The translations under genes were made by a program, and so were the position numbers. 9,002 nucleotides of DNA from a bacterium. GTDB taxonomy: Bacteria; Bdellovibrionota; FAC87; UBA2466. Positions 1 to 6,754 of the stretch are shown here, piece by piece (the stretch's first letter is position 1; each line of letters begins with the position of its first letter). The DNA is taken from the NCBI GenBank assembly GCA_019750655.1, contig JAIEOG010000015.1:1-9002 (forward strand). Direction: 5' to 3'. Below the pieces are notes generated by a model. The model made no database searches. It was not told the origin of the DNA and was given only the letters and a program-made list of their open reading frames with translations.

Positions 1-1824
1 CATTGCGTTCAATCGGGCCTCGACTGCGCAATCGTCAACTCGGAAAAGCTCGAGCGCTACGCCAGTATTCCTGAGCACGAGCGAAAACTTTCCGAAGACC
101 TGCTCTACAACCGCGGGGAAGATCCCATTGCAGCTTTTGCGGCGCATTTCCGTACGAAAAAGCCGGTCGCACGAATTGAGGCAGACAAACTGCCGCTCAT
201 GGAGCGTTTACCCCGGTACATCATCGAAGGTTCCAAAGATGGTTTGGTGCCCGATCTCGATTTGGCACTAAAAGAAATGCGGCCTCTGGATATCGTCAAT
301 GGCCCTCTGATGAAGGGCATGGACGAAGTGGGCCGGTTATTTAATACGAACCAATTGATTGTGGCCGAAGTGCTTCAGTCGGCGGAGGCAATGAAGGCCG
401 CCGTAAGCCATCTTGAAAAGTTCATGGAAAAGTCCGAGTCGTCGACGCGAGGCAAGGTCTTGCTCGCGACGGTGAAGGGCGATGTCCACGATATCGGCAA
501 GAACCTCGTCGAGATCATTCTGGCGAATAACGGCTTCCACGTCGTGAACCTCGGGATCAAAGTCCCGCCAGAACAGCTCATCCAGGCAGTGCGCGAGCAC
601 CAGCCGGATATCGTCGGCCTTTCGGGTTTATTGGTAAAGTCTGCGCAGCAGATGGTGGTTACCGCAGATGACCTCACTAAAGCGGGTGTGACGCCACCGA
701 TGTTGGTCGGCGGAGCTGCGTTGACGCAAAACTTTGTCGATCGCCAGATTTCCAGAGCTTACGGTGGCACAGTGGCCTATGCCTCCGATGCGATGATGGG
801 TTTAGAACTCGCGAAAACCATCGTAGACAAAGAAGCCTTTGAACGCCTCCAGAAAGAAATGAGCGAGCGCAGGGCAGCCCTGGGCGAAGTGCAGGTGAAA
901 AAGAATGAAGCGCCTGAAGTCACCACGCGGTCCGCGACTGTAGCGATTTTGGAAAAAAGCCCGGAGCCGCCCGATTACAAGCGGCATGTGCTGAAACACC
1001 TGCCCATCGATTCGGTTTTCAAGTTCGTCAACCCGATGATGCTCTACGGCCGCCATCTGGGGATGCCCGGCAAGATCGTGCGTGATCTCGATCGGCGCAA
1101 GAGTTCTCCAGCTTTGATGCGCGAATGGGAGCAAGAAGACCCAAAGTCTTTCCAGATTTGGCAGACTGTCGAAGAGCTTAAAGACGAATACCGTGGCACG
1201 GAACTGCTAGAGCCCTCTGCTGTGTATGCGTTTTTCAAGGCTGCTTCCGATGGCAATCGCCTGTACCTGCTTTCGGAAGAAGGCAAGACAGCTGCCCTGG
1301 AACTCCCTCGCCAGAAAAAAGAGAACGGTCTTTGCTTGGCGGACTATGTCCGCCCTGTGGCAGTGGCAGGGCAAGCGCCCCGCTGGAACGATGTGCACGA
1401 TAACGTGGGCGCATTCGTGGTGTCCGTGGGCCGGGGTATTCGGGAAATGGCGGAGTCTTTCAAAAACCGCGGTGAGTACCTGAAATCCCACATTCTGCAG
1501 GTTGTCGCTCTGGAATCCGCCGAAGGCCTGGCGGAAATGCTCCACACGCAGATGCGTGCGCAGTGGGGTTTCGCCGATCCGCCTGAAACGACGATGCTGG
1601 ATCGATTCCAAGCCAAGTACCGAGGCAAGCGTTATTCCTTCGGTTACCCAGCGTGCCCGCGCTTGGACGATCAAGCTGTTCTCTTTGATTTGCTATCTCC
1701 CAAAGAGATCGGCGTGCAGCTCACTGATGGGTTCATGATGGATCCCGAAGCCAGTGTTTCGGCGATTGCGTTCCACCACCCAACGGCGAGTTACTTCTCT
1801 GCAGGAGCGCGCGATGAAGCCTGA
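1..1824 (+). CDS. metH: Cobalamin-dependent methionine synthase, C-terminal half (5'-truncated by window edge)
   Basis: MetH transfers the methyl group of 5-methyltetrahydrofolate to homocysteine through a bound cobalamin, in the cytoplasm. The frame is open from base 1, so the homocysteine domain and most of the folate domain lie upstream. The visible 607 residues start with the end of the pterin-binding domain (SGLDCAIVN, about residues 5-13). A four-helix cap follows (about 66-150), then the B12 domain (about 154-280). The B12 domain has DVHDIG at 161-166, whose His163 is the lower cobalt ligand, followed by GLSGLLVKS and VGGAALT. The AdoMet-binding reactivation domain (about 315-600) has RYSFGYPACP, with GYPACP at codons 1642-1659, matching the RxxxGYPACP signature. 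All visible modules are intact, and the length agrees with the C-terminal half of the ~1230-residue E. coli enzyme. The stop overlaps the next gene, so the two are probably co-transcribed. The presence of the reactivation domain implies a self-repairing enzyme. Confidence 0.96.
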   Translation, partial: HCVQSGLDCAIVNSEKLERYASIPEHERKLSEDLLYNRGEDPIAAFAAHFRTKKPVARIEADKLPLMERLPRYIIEGSKDGLVPDLDLALKEMRPLDIVNGPLMKGMDEVGRLFNTNQLIVAEVLQSAEAMKAAVSHLEKFMEKSESSTRGKVLLATVKGDVHDIGKNLVEIILANNGFHVVNLGIKVPPEQLIQAVREHQPDIVGLSGLLVKSAQQMVVTADDLTKAGVTPPMLVGGAALTQNFVDRQISRAYGGTVAYASDAMMGLELAKTIVDKEAFERLQKEMSERRAALGEVQVKKNEAPEVTTRSATVAILEKSPEPPDYKRHVLKHLPIDSVFKFVNPMMLYGRHLGMPGKIVRDLDRRKSSPALMREWEQEDPKSFQIWQTVEELKDEYRGTELLEPSAVYAFFKAASDGNRLYLLSEEGKTAALELPRQKKENGLCLADYVRPVAVAGQAPRWNDVHDNVGAFVVSVGRGIREMAESFKNRGEYLKSHILQVVALESAEGLAEMLHTQMRAQWGFADPPETTMLDRFQAKYRGKRYSFGYPACPRLDDQAVLFDLLSPKEIGVQLTDGFMMDPEASVSAIAFHHPTASYFSAGARDEA

Positions 1825-2848
1825 GAAACTCACAGGTGGATTGACGACGGGGATTGGCAGTCTGCCGCACCACAATATCGATTCGGCGCTGGAGTACGCA
1901 TTCCGCTACGACATCCCGTTTCTCCCGCAGATCCCGATGCGCAACCCTTGGGAATATTCGATCCCTCAGGCTCTGGAGGGATTGCCGGGTGTGCGAGTCG
2001 AAAAAGATGGCACGGCTTTGATTGACCCAGGTGTGTGGGTAGGGCGCGCACGTGCTTTTGAAGAAAAGCTTTCCTGGGCTTTTGATCACGCAAGCACGCC
2101 AGATGCGTTTATCGCCTATGAACCGTCCGCCGCGACTTCAAGTAGCTGGCAACCTTTCCTTTGGGAGCTACAAGAGAGCGGTCGACAGTTTGCGAAAATC
2201 CAGATTGTAGGTCCGCTTACGGCGCAGTGGACTTTGCGTTCCACCGAAGGCAAGAACCTCGAAGATCCGGGGCTTTCCTCCTCTATCTTCCGTTTGATCT
2301 TGGCGCGTTCGTTAGCGATGGCACGGCGTCTGAAAAGCCTAGGTGTGTCGCCGCTTTTATTTATTGACGAGCCAGCGCTCTTTGTTTTTTCGCCCACAAA
2401 CCCGCTGCATGTCTCGGCAATGGGAGAGCTCAAACTCCTCATCCAGGCTTTGCAAAAGGAGGAGGTCGCAGTCGGGATTCACTGCTGCAGTAACACCCAG
2501 TGGGATAGGGTACTCGAGACGGGAATCGATTTCCTTTCGTTAGATACCCAGCTGTCTTTGCCGCACCTCTTGCAGTTTGCTCCGGCAGTCACGAGTTTCG
2601 TGGGGCGGGGAGGTCGGTTTGCCCTGGGCGTAGTCCCCACATCGGGCCAGATCCCACTCGGCGCGTTTGATGGCCAGGGGTTGCGTACTTCCGTCGCCCA
2701 GACTCTCCACCAGGCTCTGGGAGAGGGAGTCGCTTCACAGTTATTGGAAAGCGCCTTGTGGACACCAGCTTGCGGGTTAGCCCTGCATTCCCCCAAAGAC
2801 GCAGAAACCGTCCTCTCACTCCTGTCCTCCAAGCGCGTCGTTTCGTAG
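1814..2848 (+). CDS. MetE-core / UROD-superfamily methyltransferase-like protein
   Basis: The 344-residue product resembles the catalytic C-terminal barrel of cobalamin-independent methionine synthase (MetE) without the N-terminal folate-binding duplicate. It opens with TTGIGSLPHHNIDSAL, a typical first strand of the family. The MetE zinc ligands have plausible counterparts: His223 and Cys225 in an H-C-C-S-N motif, Asp244 in DFLSLD (Glu in E. coli MetE) and Cys320 in PACGLA. Spacing is close to that of E. coli His641/Cys643/Glu665/Cys726. The start at 1814 is preferred because AGGAG lies 6 nt upstream. An in-frame ATG at 1754 would add only an unrelated 20-residue reading of metH. The gene overlaps the metH end by 11 bp, so coupled expression is likely. 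By inference it binds zinc and activates a thiol such as homocysteine. The methyl donor is unknown, and a role in methionine synthesis rests on context and ligands only. Confidence 0.82.
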   Translation: MKPEKLTGGLTTGIGSLPHHNIDSALEYAFRYDIPFLPQIPMRNPWEYSIPQALEGLPGVRVEKDGTALIDPGVWVGRARAFEEKLSWAFDHASTPDAFIAYEPSAATSSSWQPFLWELQESGRQFAKIQIVGPLTAQWTLRSTEGKNLEDPGLSSSIFRLILARSLAMARRLKSLGVSPLLFIDEPALFVFSPTNPLHVSAMGELKLLIQALQKEEVAVGIHCCSNTQWDRVLETGIDFLSLDTQLSLPHLLQFAPAVTSFVGRGGRFALGVVPTSGQIPLGAFDGQGLRTSVAQTLHQALGEGVASQLLESALWTPACGLALHSPKDAETVLSLLSSKRVVS

Positions 2849-2854
2849 CTGCGT

Positions 2855-3727
2855 TCAGCGACGGCCTGTGCCGAAACGGGGACGTCTTTCGTTGTTCACA
2901 AAATATAAGTGGCTAATTTCTGTCCATTGGATTTCGCTCGCGCGGCCATGGCGCCAGTTATCGACCATTTGCGCGGCGGAAAGGATGTTCACCACTAGTC
3001 CCCCGGGTGTGATGAACACGGGCGGAAGCACATGGTTGACGAGGTGTTCGAGCGCCGTCTCTCTTAGTCCCACGCGAATGAAACTGAATTGATTGCGGTG
3101 GCGCGTCTGGGGTTCGTGGAAGCGTTCCTCCGGATCAGGCGTCGAAACGTACCGTATGGAAATTCCCAGCGCCAGCCCCTTGCTGCGCCTCAACCGCTCC
3201 GGTAAGGGCTGGGAGAGTGCGTGGTGCGCGGCTGCTAGGGAAACGGCAAGCAAACGGCGGTCTCCCTCGGGACGGGTGAGGCTTTTAATGCGCCCGTCGC
3301 CATCGAGTTTCAGCATAAATGAAATAGTGCCTTGGACCGCAGTGCGGACGAAGCATTCGGGGTACTCAATCGCTTGATCCAAGCGTTGGAAAAGAGCTTC
3401 CATCCAGCGGTCGTATTCCATTTCCGTCTCAAAAGGCATCTCTCGAGCTAGTTGCATCGACTCACCGAACTGCAATGGTGCGCCCTCCGTCTCTCCGACT
3501 TGTCCCGGGCCTGGGGACTTCGCACTCGGCGGAAGTTTGAGTAGGTTGCGCAACGAGAGTTTACCGGCAGAGCTTTTTCGTGAGCGTGACGTTTCTTCCG
3601 TTTTGGGTTCCAGCTCTACCCACTTGAGTTCTTCTGTGGGCGCAACGCTAGTTTGGTACTGCAGAAGAAACAACGCGTGGCCCGCAAGAGAAACGGCCAC
3701 GGCCCCCCAACGGACTCTATTCCCCAT
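2855..3727 (-). CDS. TonB-like energy transducer with C-terminal extension
   Basis: This 290-residue protein has a short basic N-terminus and one membrane segment (about residues 7-23). Ser13 and His17 there reproduce the S-x3-H pattern of the TonB transmembrane helix that contacts ExbB/ExbD. A low-complexity charged and proline-containing linker follows (about 40-85). A TonB C-terminal-like fold comes next (about 118-194), with YP at 122-123, GTISFMLKLDGDGRI and an alanine-rich helix. TonB proteins carry proton-motive-force energy to outer-membrane receptors. The linker is short and lacks the long Pro/Lys repeats of E. coli TonB. Residues about 200-290 form an extension that I do not recognise. 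The ATG at 3727 has no clear Shine-Dalgarno, but no better start is visible. The gene is divergent from fliL and converges on the MetE-like gene with a 6-bp gap. No exbB, exbD or receptor lies nearby, so its partner is unknown. Confidence 0.7.
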   Translation of the reverse strand: MGNRVRWGAVAVSLAGHALFLLQYQTSVAPTEELKWVELEPKTEETSRSRKSSAGKLSLRNLLKLPPSAKSPGPGQVGETEGAPLQFGESMQLAREMPFETEMEYDRWMEALFQRLDQAIEYPECFVRTAVQGTISFMLKLDGDGRIKSLTRPEGDRRLLAVSLAAAHHALSQPLPERLRRSKGLALGISIRYVSTPDPEERFHEPQTRHRNQFSFIRVGLRETALEHLVNHVLPPVFITPGGLVVNILSAAQMVDNWRHGRASEIQWTEISHLYFVNNERRPRFGTGRR

Positions 3728-3811
3728 GCGCTGGAGACGGGGTTTCTCAGCTTTGTGTGACGGTCAGGGATGCGTGTATCGCACCCCGCGCCTTGGGGGT
3801 CCCAAAGTAGA

Positions 3812-3833
3812 TTGGCACCTTTGAAAACGCCAA
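3812..3833. promoter_or_regulatory. Possible activator-binding inverted repeat upstream of the sigma-54 promoter
   Basis: TTGGC (3812-3816) and GCCAA (3829-3833) form an inverted repeat with a 12-bp spacer, centred about 108 bp upstream of the predicted fliL transcription start. A second short palindrome, CGTC-TT-GACG (3834-3843), directly abuts it. Sigma-54 activators commonly bind dyads at this distance, so an upstream activating site is possible. Five-base arms occur often by chance. The minus-strand reading of the same bases also contains a weak -35-like TTGGCG that could serve the TonB-like gene. No activator consensus is recognised. Confidence 0.22.
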
Positions 3834-3904
3834 CGTCTTGACGCTCTCGCCGATGACATGACGTTGCCGCGAAGCGACGCAGGCATGCGGCACCGTCGGT
3901 TTTC

Positions 3905-3920
3905 TGGCACCTGGCTTGCA
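3905..3920 (+). promoter_or_regulatory. Sigma-54 (-24/-12) promoter of the fliL operon
   Basis: TGGCAC (3905-3910), five bases, then TTGCA (3916-3920) match the sigma-54 consensus TGGCAC-N5-TTGCW exactly, with the GG and GC dinucleotides 12 bp apart. Transcription would start near 3931, leaving a leader of about 34 nt before the fliL ATG at 3965. Sigma-54 control of flagellar structural operons, driven by an enhancer-binding protein, is well established in many proteobacteria. The match and its placement directly before the first flagellar gene make this a strong call. The activator is not in the window. Confidence 0.88.
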
Positions 3921-3964
3921 GTTCGACTGCCTAAGCACCTCTCTATCCTGAGCAAGGAGATTCC

Positions 3965-4537
3965 ATGGCAGCCAACGAAGCCGTCGACAACAAGGCCAAA
4001 GACGCTAAGGCCGCAGCTCCCGCTGCCGCAGCGCCCAAATCAGACAAATTCGGCATCCTGATTCTCGGCGTAGTTCTCATGAACACGCTCGCTGCTGCCG
4101 CCATTGGTTATCTGGTGATGCAGCTCAGTGGTCGGGTGACAGGTTTTGATAAGAAGACGCAGGAGCTCTCAGATAAATTCGAAGAGCAAAAGAAAGTGCC
4201 TCCTGCTGCCGGTAAAGAGTTTGTTCCCCAGGAACTCGGCGTTCTTTACCCGCTCGATAGTTTCCTGGTGAACGTATCCAGCGACCGTGGTCCGCGCTTC
4301 TTACAGATGAAAGTCGAATTGGAACTTGGCGCTCCGTCACTCGAAGACGAAATCTCGCTCAAGCGCCCGGCACTGCGCGATGCCATTATCGTCTTACTCA
4401 CGAGCCGTACTTATTCGGAGCTTCGCGAGCCGCAAGGGATGCGCCGTTTGCGTGCAGACCTTCTGCGCGTCATGAACAATCTTTTGAAGACTGGCCAAAT
4501 TCGCGAAATCTACTTCACCCAGTTCCACTTTAACTAA
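3965..4537 (+). CDS. fliL: Flagellar basal-body-associated protein FliL
   Basis: FliL is a single-pass inner-membrane protein that surrounds or stabilises the stator units and supports motor torque. The 190-residue product has an Ala/Lys/Pro-rich cytoplasmic tail (1-27), a membrane helix (about 29-52) and a polar linker. The periplasmic FliL domain runs from about residue 82 to the end. It shows the family pattern YPLDSFLVNV, then FLQMKVELEL, then RPALRDAIIVLLTSRTYSEL, and it ends in IREIYFTQFHFN, typical of FliL C-termini. AAGGAG (3954-3959) sits 5 nt before the ATG. It is the first gene after the sigma-54 promoter and is followed 14 bp later by fliM, so it heads the operon. Length is within the usual range for the family. 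Confidence 0.95.
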   Translation: MAANEAVDNKAKDAKAAAPAAAAPKSDKFGILILGVVLMNTLAAAAIGYLVMQLSGRVTGFDKKTQELSDKFEEQKKVPPAAGKEFVPQELGVLYPLDSFLVNVSSDRGPRFLQMKVELELGAPSLEDEISLKRPALRDAIIVLLTSRTYSELREPQGMRRLRADLLRVMNNLLKTGQIREIYFTQFHFN

Positions 4538-4551
4538 ACCGGAGCAAGCGC

Positions 4552-5547
4552 ATGTCGGAGGTTCTCTCTCAGTCCGAAATCGATGCCCTCTTGTTTGCTG
4601 TCTCTTCGGGCAACGTAGATACCACGCCACCCGGCGGTGCTGCCGCGGGAGCAGGGCAGAAGGAAGATTGGGTCGCTTACGACCTGACTTCCGAAGAAAA
4701 GATCTACCACGGGAAACTCGTTGGTTTGACGGGGATCCACGAGCGCTTTGCGCGCCTGCTCCGCCGTACGCTCACGGGCTATTTCAAGAAAAAGGTCACT
4801 ATTTCCGTTACGAACACCGACTTTCTGAAGTTCGGCGATTACATTTCCAACCTCACTCTCCCCACCGCACTAAACCTCGTTTCCATGCCCAGTCTCCACG
4901 GGCATATGCTCTACGTCGTGAGCTCTAAGCTCCTCTACGCTTTCATTGATGCGTACTACGGCGGCATCGAGCGGCCCTTCGCCAAGCTTGGCCAGCGCGA
5001 GGAGTTCACGAGCATCGAAAACAATATGGTTCGCAAGATCACCGACATGGTGATCACAGATTTGAAGGAAGCCTGGCGACTGAACTACCCGCTCGACCTG
5101 GCCTATGAGCGGACGGAGTCCAACCCCGCGTTCGTGGGAACCATCCACCACTCCGATCTCGTCGCTGCCGTCACTTTTGAAATTGAATTCGAAAACCTCT
5201 CGGGCCCCTGTACTTTGGTGCTTCAATTGCGTTCGCTGGACAGCGTCCAGCAAGCGCTCTCCATCAATGTGACAGCGGAACTCGACCAGCAAGCAGGCCA
5301 ATGGCGCGAACACTGGTTGCGCGAGCTTGCACAAACGCACTTGGACGTGCGCGCGGAGCTCGGAACGGCTTCGAAACAGCTTAAAGAAGTGCAAGCCTGG
5401 AAGGTCGGGGATGTCTTGACGCTAAACCAAGACACAGCATCCCCGTTGGTCGTTTACTTGGAGCAAATGGCCAAGCTCCGCGGCTTGATGGGAGTTTACC
5501 GAGGCAGCGTCGCCGTCCGGTTGGTCGGGGACGACGGAAAAGTCTAA
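4552..5547 (+). CDS. fliM: Flagellar motor switch protein FliM
   Basis: FliM is the middle part of the cytoplasmic C-ring. It binds FliG above and FliN below, and receives phospho-CheY to switch rotation. The 331-residue product begins with the CheY-P-binding peptide LSQSEIDALLFAV (5-17), then an Ala/Gly linker. The CheC-like middle domain (about 45-235) contains REEFTSIENNMVRKI (149-163), and a SpoA domain follows (about 255-325). At 137-140 the FliG-contacting GGxG loop reads GGIE, an unusual change at the second conserved glycine. GGAG (4541-4544) lies 7 nt before the ATG, directly after the fliL stop. Length matches the family (E. coli 334). The intact N-terminal peptide implies chemotactic control by CheY. 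Confidence 0.97.
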   Translation: MSEVLSQSEIDALLFAVSSGNVDTTPPGGAAAGAGQKEDWVAYDLTSEEKIYHGKLVGLTGIHERFARLLRRTLTGYFKKKVTISVTNTDFLKFGDYISNLTLPTALNLVSMPSLHGHMLYVVSSKLLYAFIDAYYGGIERPFAKLGQREEFTSIENNMVRKITDMVITDLKEAWRLNYPLDLAYERTESNPAFVGTIHHSDLVAAVTFEIEFENLSGPCTLVLQLRSLDSVQQALSINVTAELDQQAGQWREHWLRELAQTHLDVRAELGTASKQLKEVQAWKVGDVLTLNQDTASPLVVYLEQMAKLRGLMGVYRGSVAVRLVGDDGKV

Positions 5548-5570
5548 GTTTTGTCCTTAAAGGGGGAAGC

Positions 5571-5954
5571 ATGGAAAGCACAAAACCACTCAAAGATGGC
5601 GCACCCGCAGAACAAGCGCAGGCCGGGGCTCCGGAAACTGCTGCGGCAGCAGATGCCGCGATGAAGCTGCATGTTACCCCGCAACAAACGGGCGGGAACC
5701 TCGACTTCATTCTGGATATTCCGCTGCGTGTGAGCGTGGAGTTGGGACGCACCAAGATCTTGGTGCAGGATCTCTTGAAGCTTCACAAAGGCTCCGTAAT
5801 GGAGCTCAATAAGCCCGCAGGCGAGCCTTTGGAAATTCTCGTAAACGATCGCGTTGTCGCCAAAGGCGAAGTGATCGTGATTAACGAGAAGTTCGGTATT
5901 CGCCTCATCGACATCGTAAGCCACTCACAACGCATTCGGGAGCTAGGGGAATGA
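5571..5954 (+). CDS. fliN: Flagellar motor switch protein FliN
   Basis: FliN forms the base of the C-ring and helps dock the export ATPase complex through FliH. The 127-residue product has a disordered Ala/Gln-rich N-terminus (about 1-40) and a single SpoA domain (about 43-118). That domain is close to the classical sequence: DIPLRVSVELGRTKI, then GSVMELNKPAGEPLEILVN, then VAKGEVIVINEKFGIRL. Length is near E. coli FliN (137). A purine-rich AAAGGGGGAA tract precedes the ATG, which lies 23 bp after the fliM stop. The TGA overlaps the fliO ATG in an ATGA, which suggests translational coupling. Only one SpoA domain is present, so this is FliN and not the longer FliY. Confidence 0.97.
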   Translation: MESTKPLKDGAPAEQAQAGAPETAAAADAAMKLHVTPQQTGGNLDFILDIPLRVSVELGRTKILVQDLLKLHKGSVMELNKPAGEPLEILVNDRVVAKGEVIVINEKFGIRLIDIVSHSQRIRELGE

Positions 5955-6754
5955 GAGCTTTCATTCTTTTTGCAGTCGTCGGTACTTCAGTCCACGCGGG
6001 AGTTCTCCAGAACGTTCGCGTTACGGGTGAAGACCAAGCCTTGGTGCAGTTCGAAGGGGAGGCGAGTACGCCTCGCCTCACTGTGGATGGCAACCACGTG
6101 GAGCTAGTCTTCTCAGGGACGACCTTGGGGGCAGAGCTAACAAAGAATGGCGAAATCAGCTCGCCTCACGCTTTGGTTCAGCGCATTAAGCTACACACCG
6201 ATGCACAAGGCGCCACGCACGCTACGTTGACCGTGAATGGTAGCGAAGAGAAATTGCGCGATCGTGTGAAGCTGCAGAAAACAGCTGACGGAGTGAATGC
6301 CGTTCTTTCGTTCCCAGCTGGCAGCGGCGCTACTTTCCAACTACTGAAAGAGGAGCAAGCCTCCATTGCTCCCGCAAAGACCACAACCGCAGAAGGCAAG
6401 GGTGGTTTTGGGGTTGTGCGTCTCTTGCTAGTGCTCTTTCTCTTCGCAGCGACGGGCATTGCCGCTTGGTATTTTGTGAAGTTCACCCGCAAGCAAACGT
6501 CCTGGCGAGGTTCCCGGAAGCACCTCATTGAAACTGTCGCGCAAACTTCTGTGGGCGAGTCGCGTGGTTCTGTCGCGATTTTGCGCGTGGGTGGTGAGTT
6601 CGTGATGGTTGGTGTGACTTCTCAAAACATTAGTTTCCTATCAAACCTGCCAAAGCTCGCCGCGCAGTACGAGGAAGACAGTACTTTGGAGCGCCAAAGC
6701 TTCCGCGACGCGATGGTGGAGCAGGCTAAGAAAACTACAGGGTTGAGCTCATGA
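5951..6754 (+). CDS. fliO: Flagellar biosynthesis protein FliO with AMIN-like periplasmic region
   Basis: FliO assists assembly and stability of the FliP ring of the export gate. The 267-residue product starts with a likely signal peptide (1-16, ending SVHA). A periplasmic beta-rich segment (about 18-125) follows. Its pattern, with LQNVRVTG, then ALVQFEGEASTPRLTVDG, then VELVFSG, resembles AMIN domains. A linker leads to a membrane helix (about 153-177), then a basic stretch and the cytoplasmic FliO domain (about 190-240), with VGESRGSVAILRVGGEFVMV and GVTSQNISFL. E. coli FliO is about 120 residues, so the N-terminal half is additional. GGGAG (5938-5942) lies 8 nt before the ATG. The gene overlaps fliN at its start and fliP at its end by ATGA joins. 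The FliO call rests on the C-terminal half and position, and the AMIN call is by eye. Confidence 0.88.
   Translation: MRAFILFAVVGTSVHAGVLQNVRVTGEDQALVQFEGEASTPRLTVDGNHVELVFSGTTLGAELTKNGEISSPHALVQRIKLHTDAQGATHATLTVNGSEEKLRDRVKLQKTADGVNAVLSFPAGSGATFQLLKEEQASIAPAKTTTAEGKGGFGVVRLLLVLFLFAATGIAAWYFVKFTRKQTSWRGSRKHLIETVAQTSVGESRGSVAILRVGGEFVMVGVTSQNISFLSNLPKLAAQYEEDSTLERQSFRDAMVEQAKKTTGLSS

Noticed and set aside
1194..1208. TGGCAC followed by a TGC inside metH
   Set aside because: The spacing is off by one base from the sigma-54 consensus, and it lies within conserved coding sequence with no gene start nearby.
1754..1813. Upstream in-frame ATG that would extend the MetE-like protein by 20 residues
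   Set aside because: The added residues are an out-of-frame reading of the conserved metH C-terminus. The ATG at 1814 has AGGAG at good spacing and a family-like N-terminus.
2844..2863. Hairpin spanning the convergent stops of the MetE-like and TonB-like genes as a bidirectional terminator
   Set aside because: The stem is only 4 bp plus 3 bp around an A-G mismatch, and no T-tract follows on either strand.
3783..3800. ACCCC/GGGGT inverted repeat in the leader of the TonB-like gene
   Set aside because: Five GC pairs around an 8-base loop are common by chance. There is no T-tract and no resemblance to a known riboswitch or operator.
3813..3828. Second TGGCAC (3813-3818) as another sigma-54 promoter
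   Set aside because: The bases at the -12 position read AAAAC rather than TTGC, so the essential GC is missing.
4870..5394. Long minus-strand open frame inside fliM (similar ones at 1207-1674 and 8031-8537)
   Set aside because: These are antisense shadows of strongly conserved genes, with no recognisable domain, no ribosome-binding context and skewed composition.
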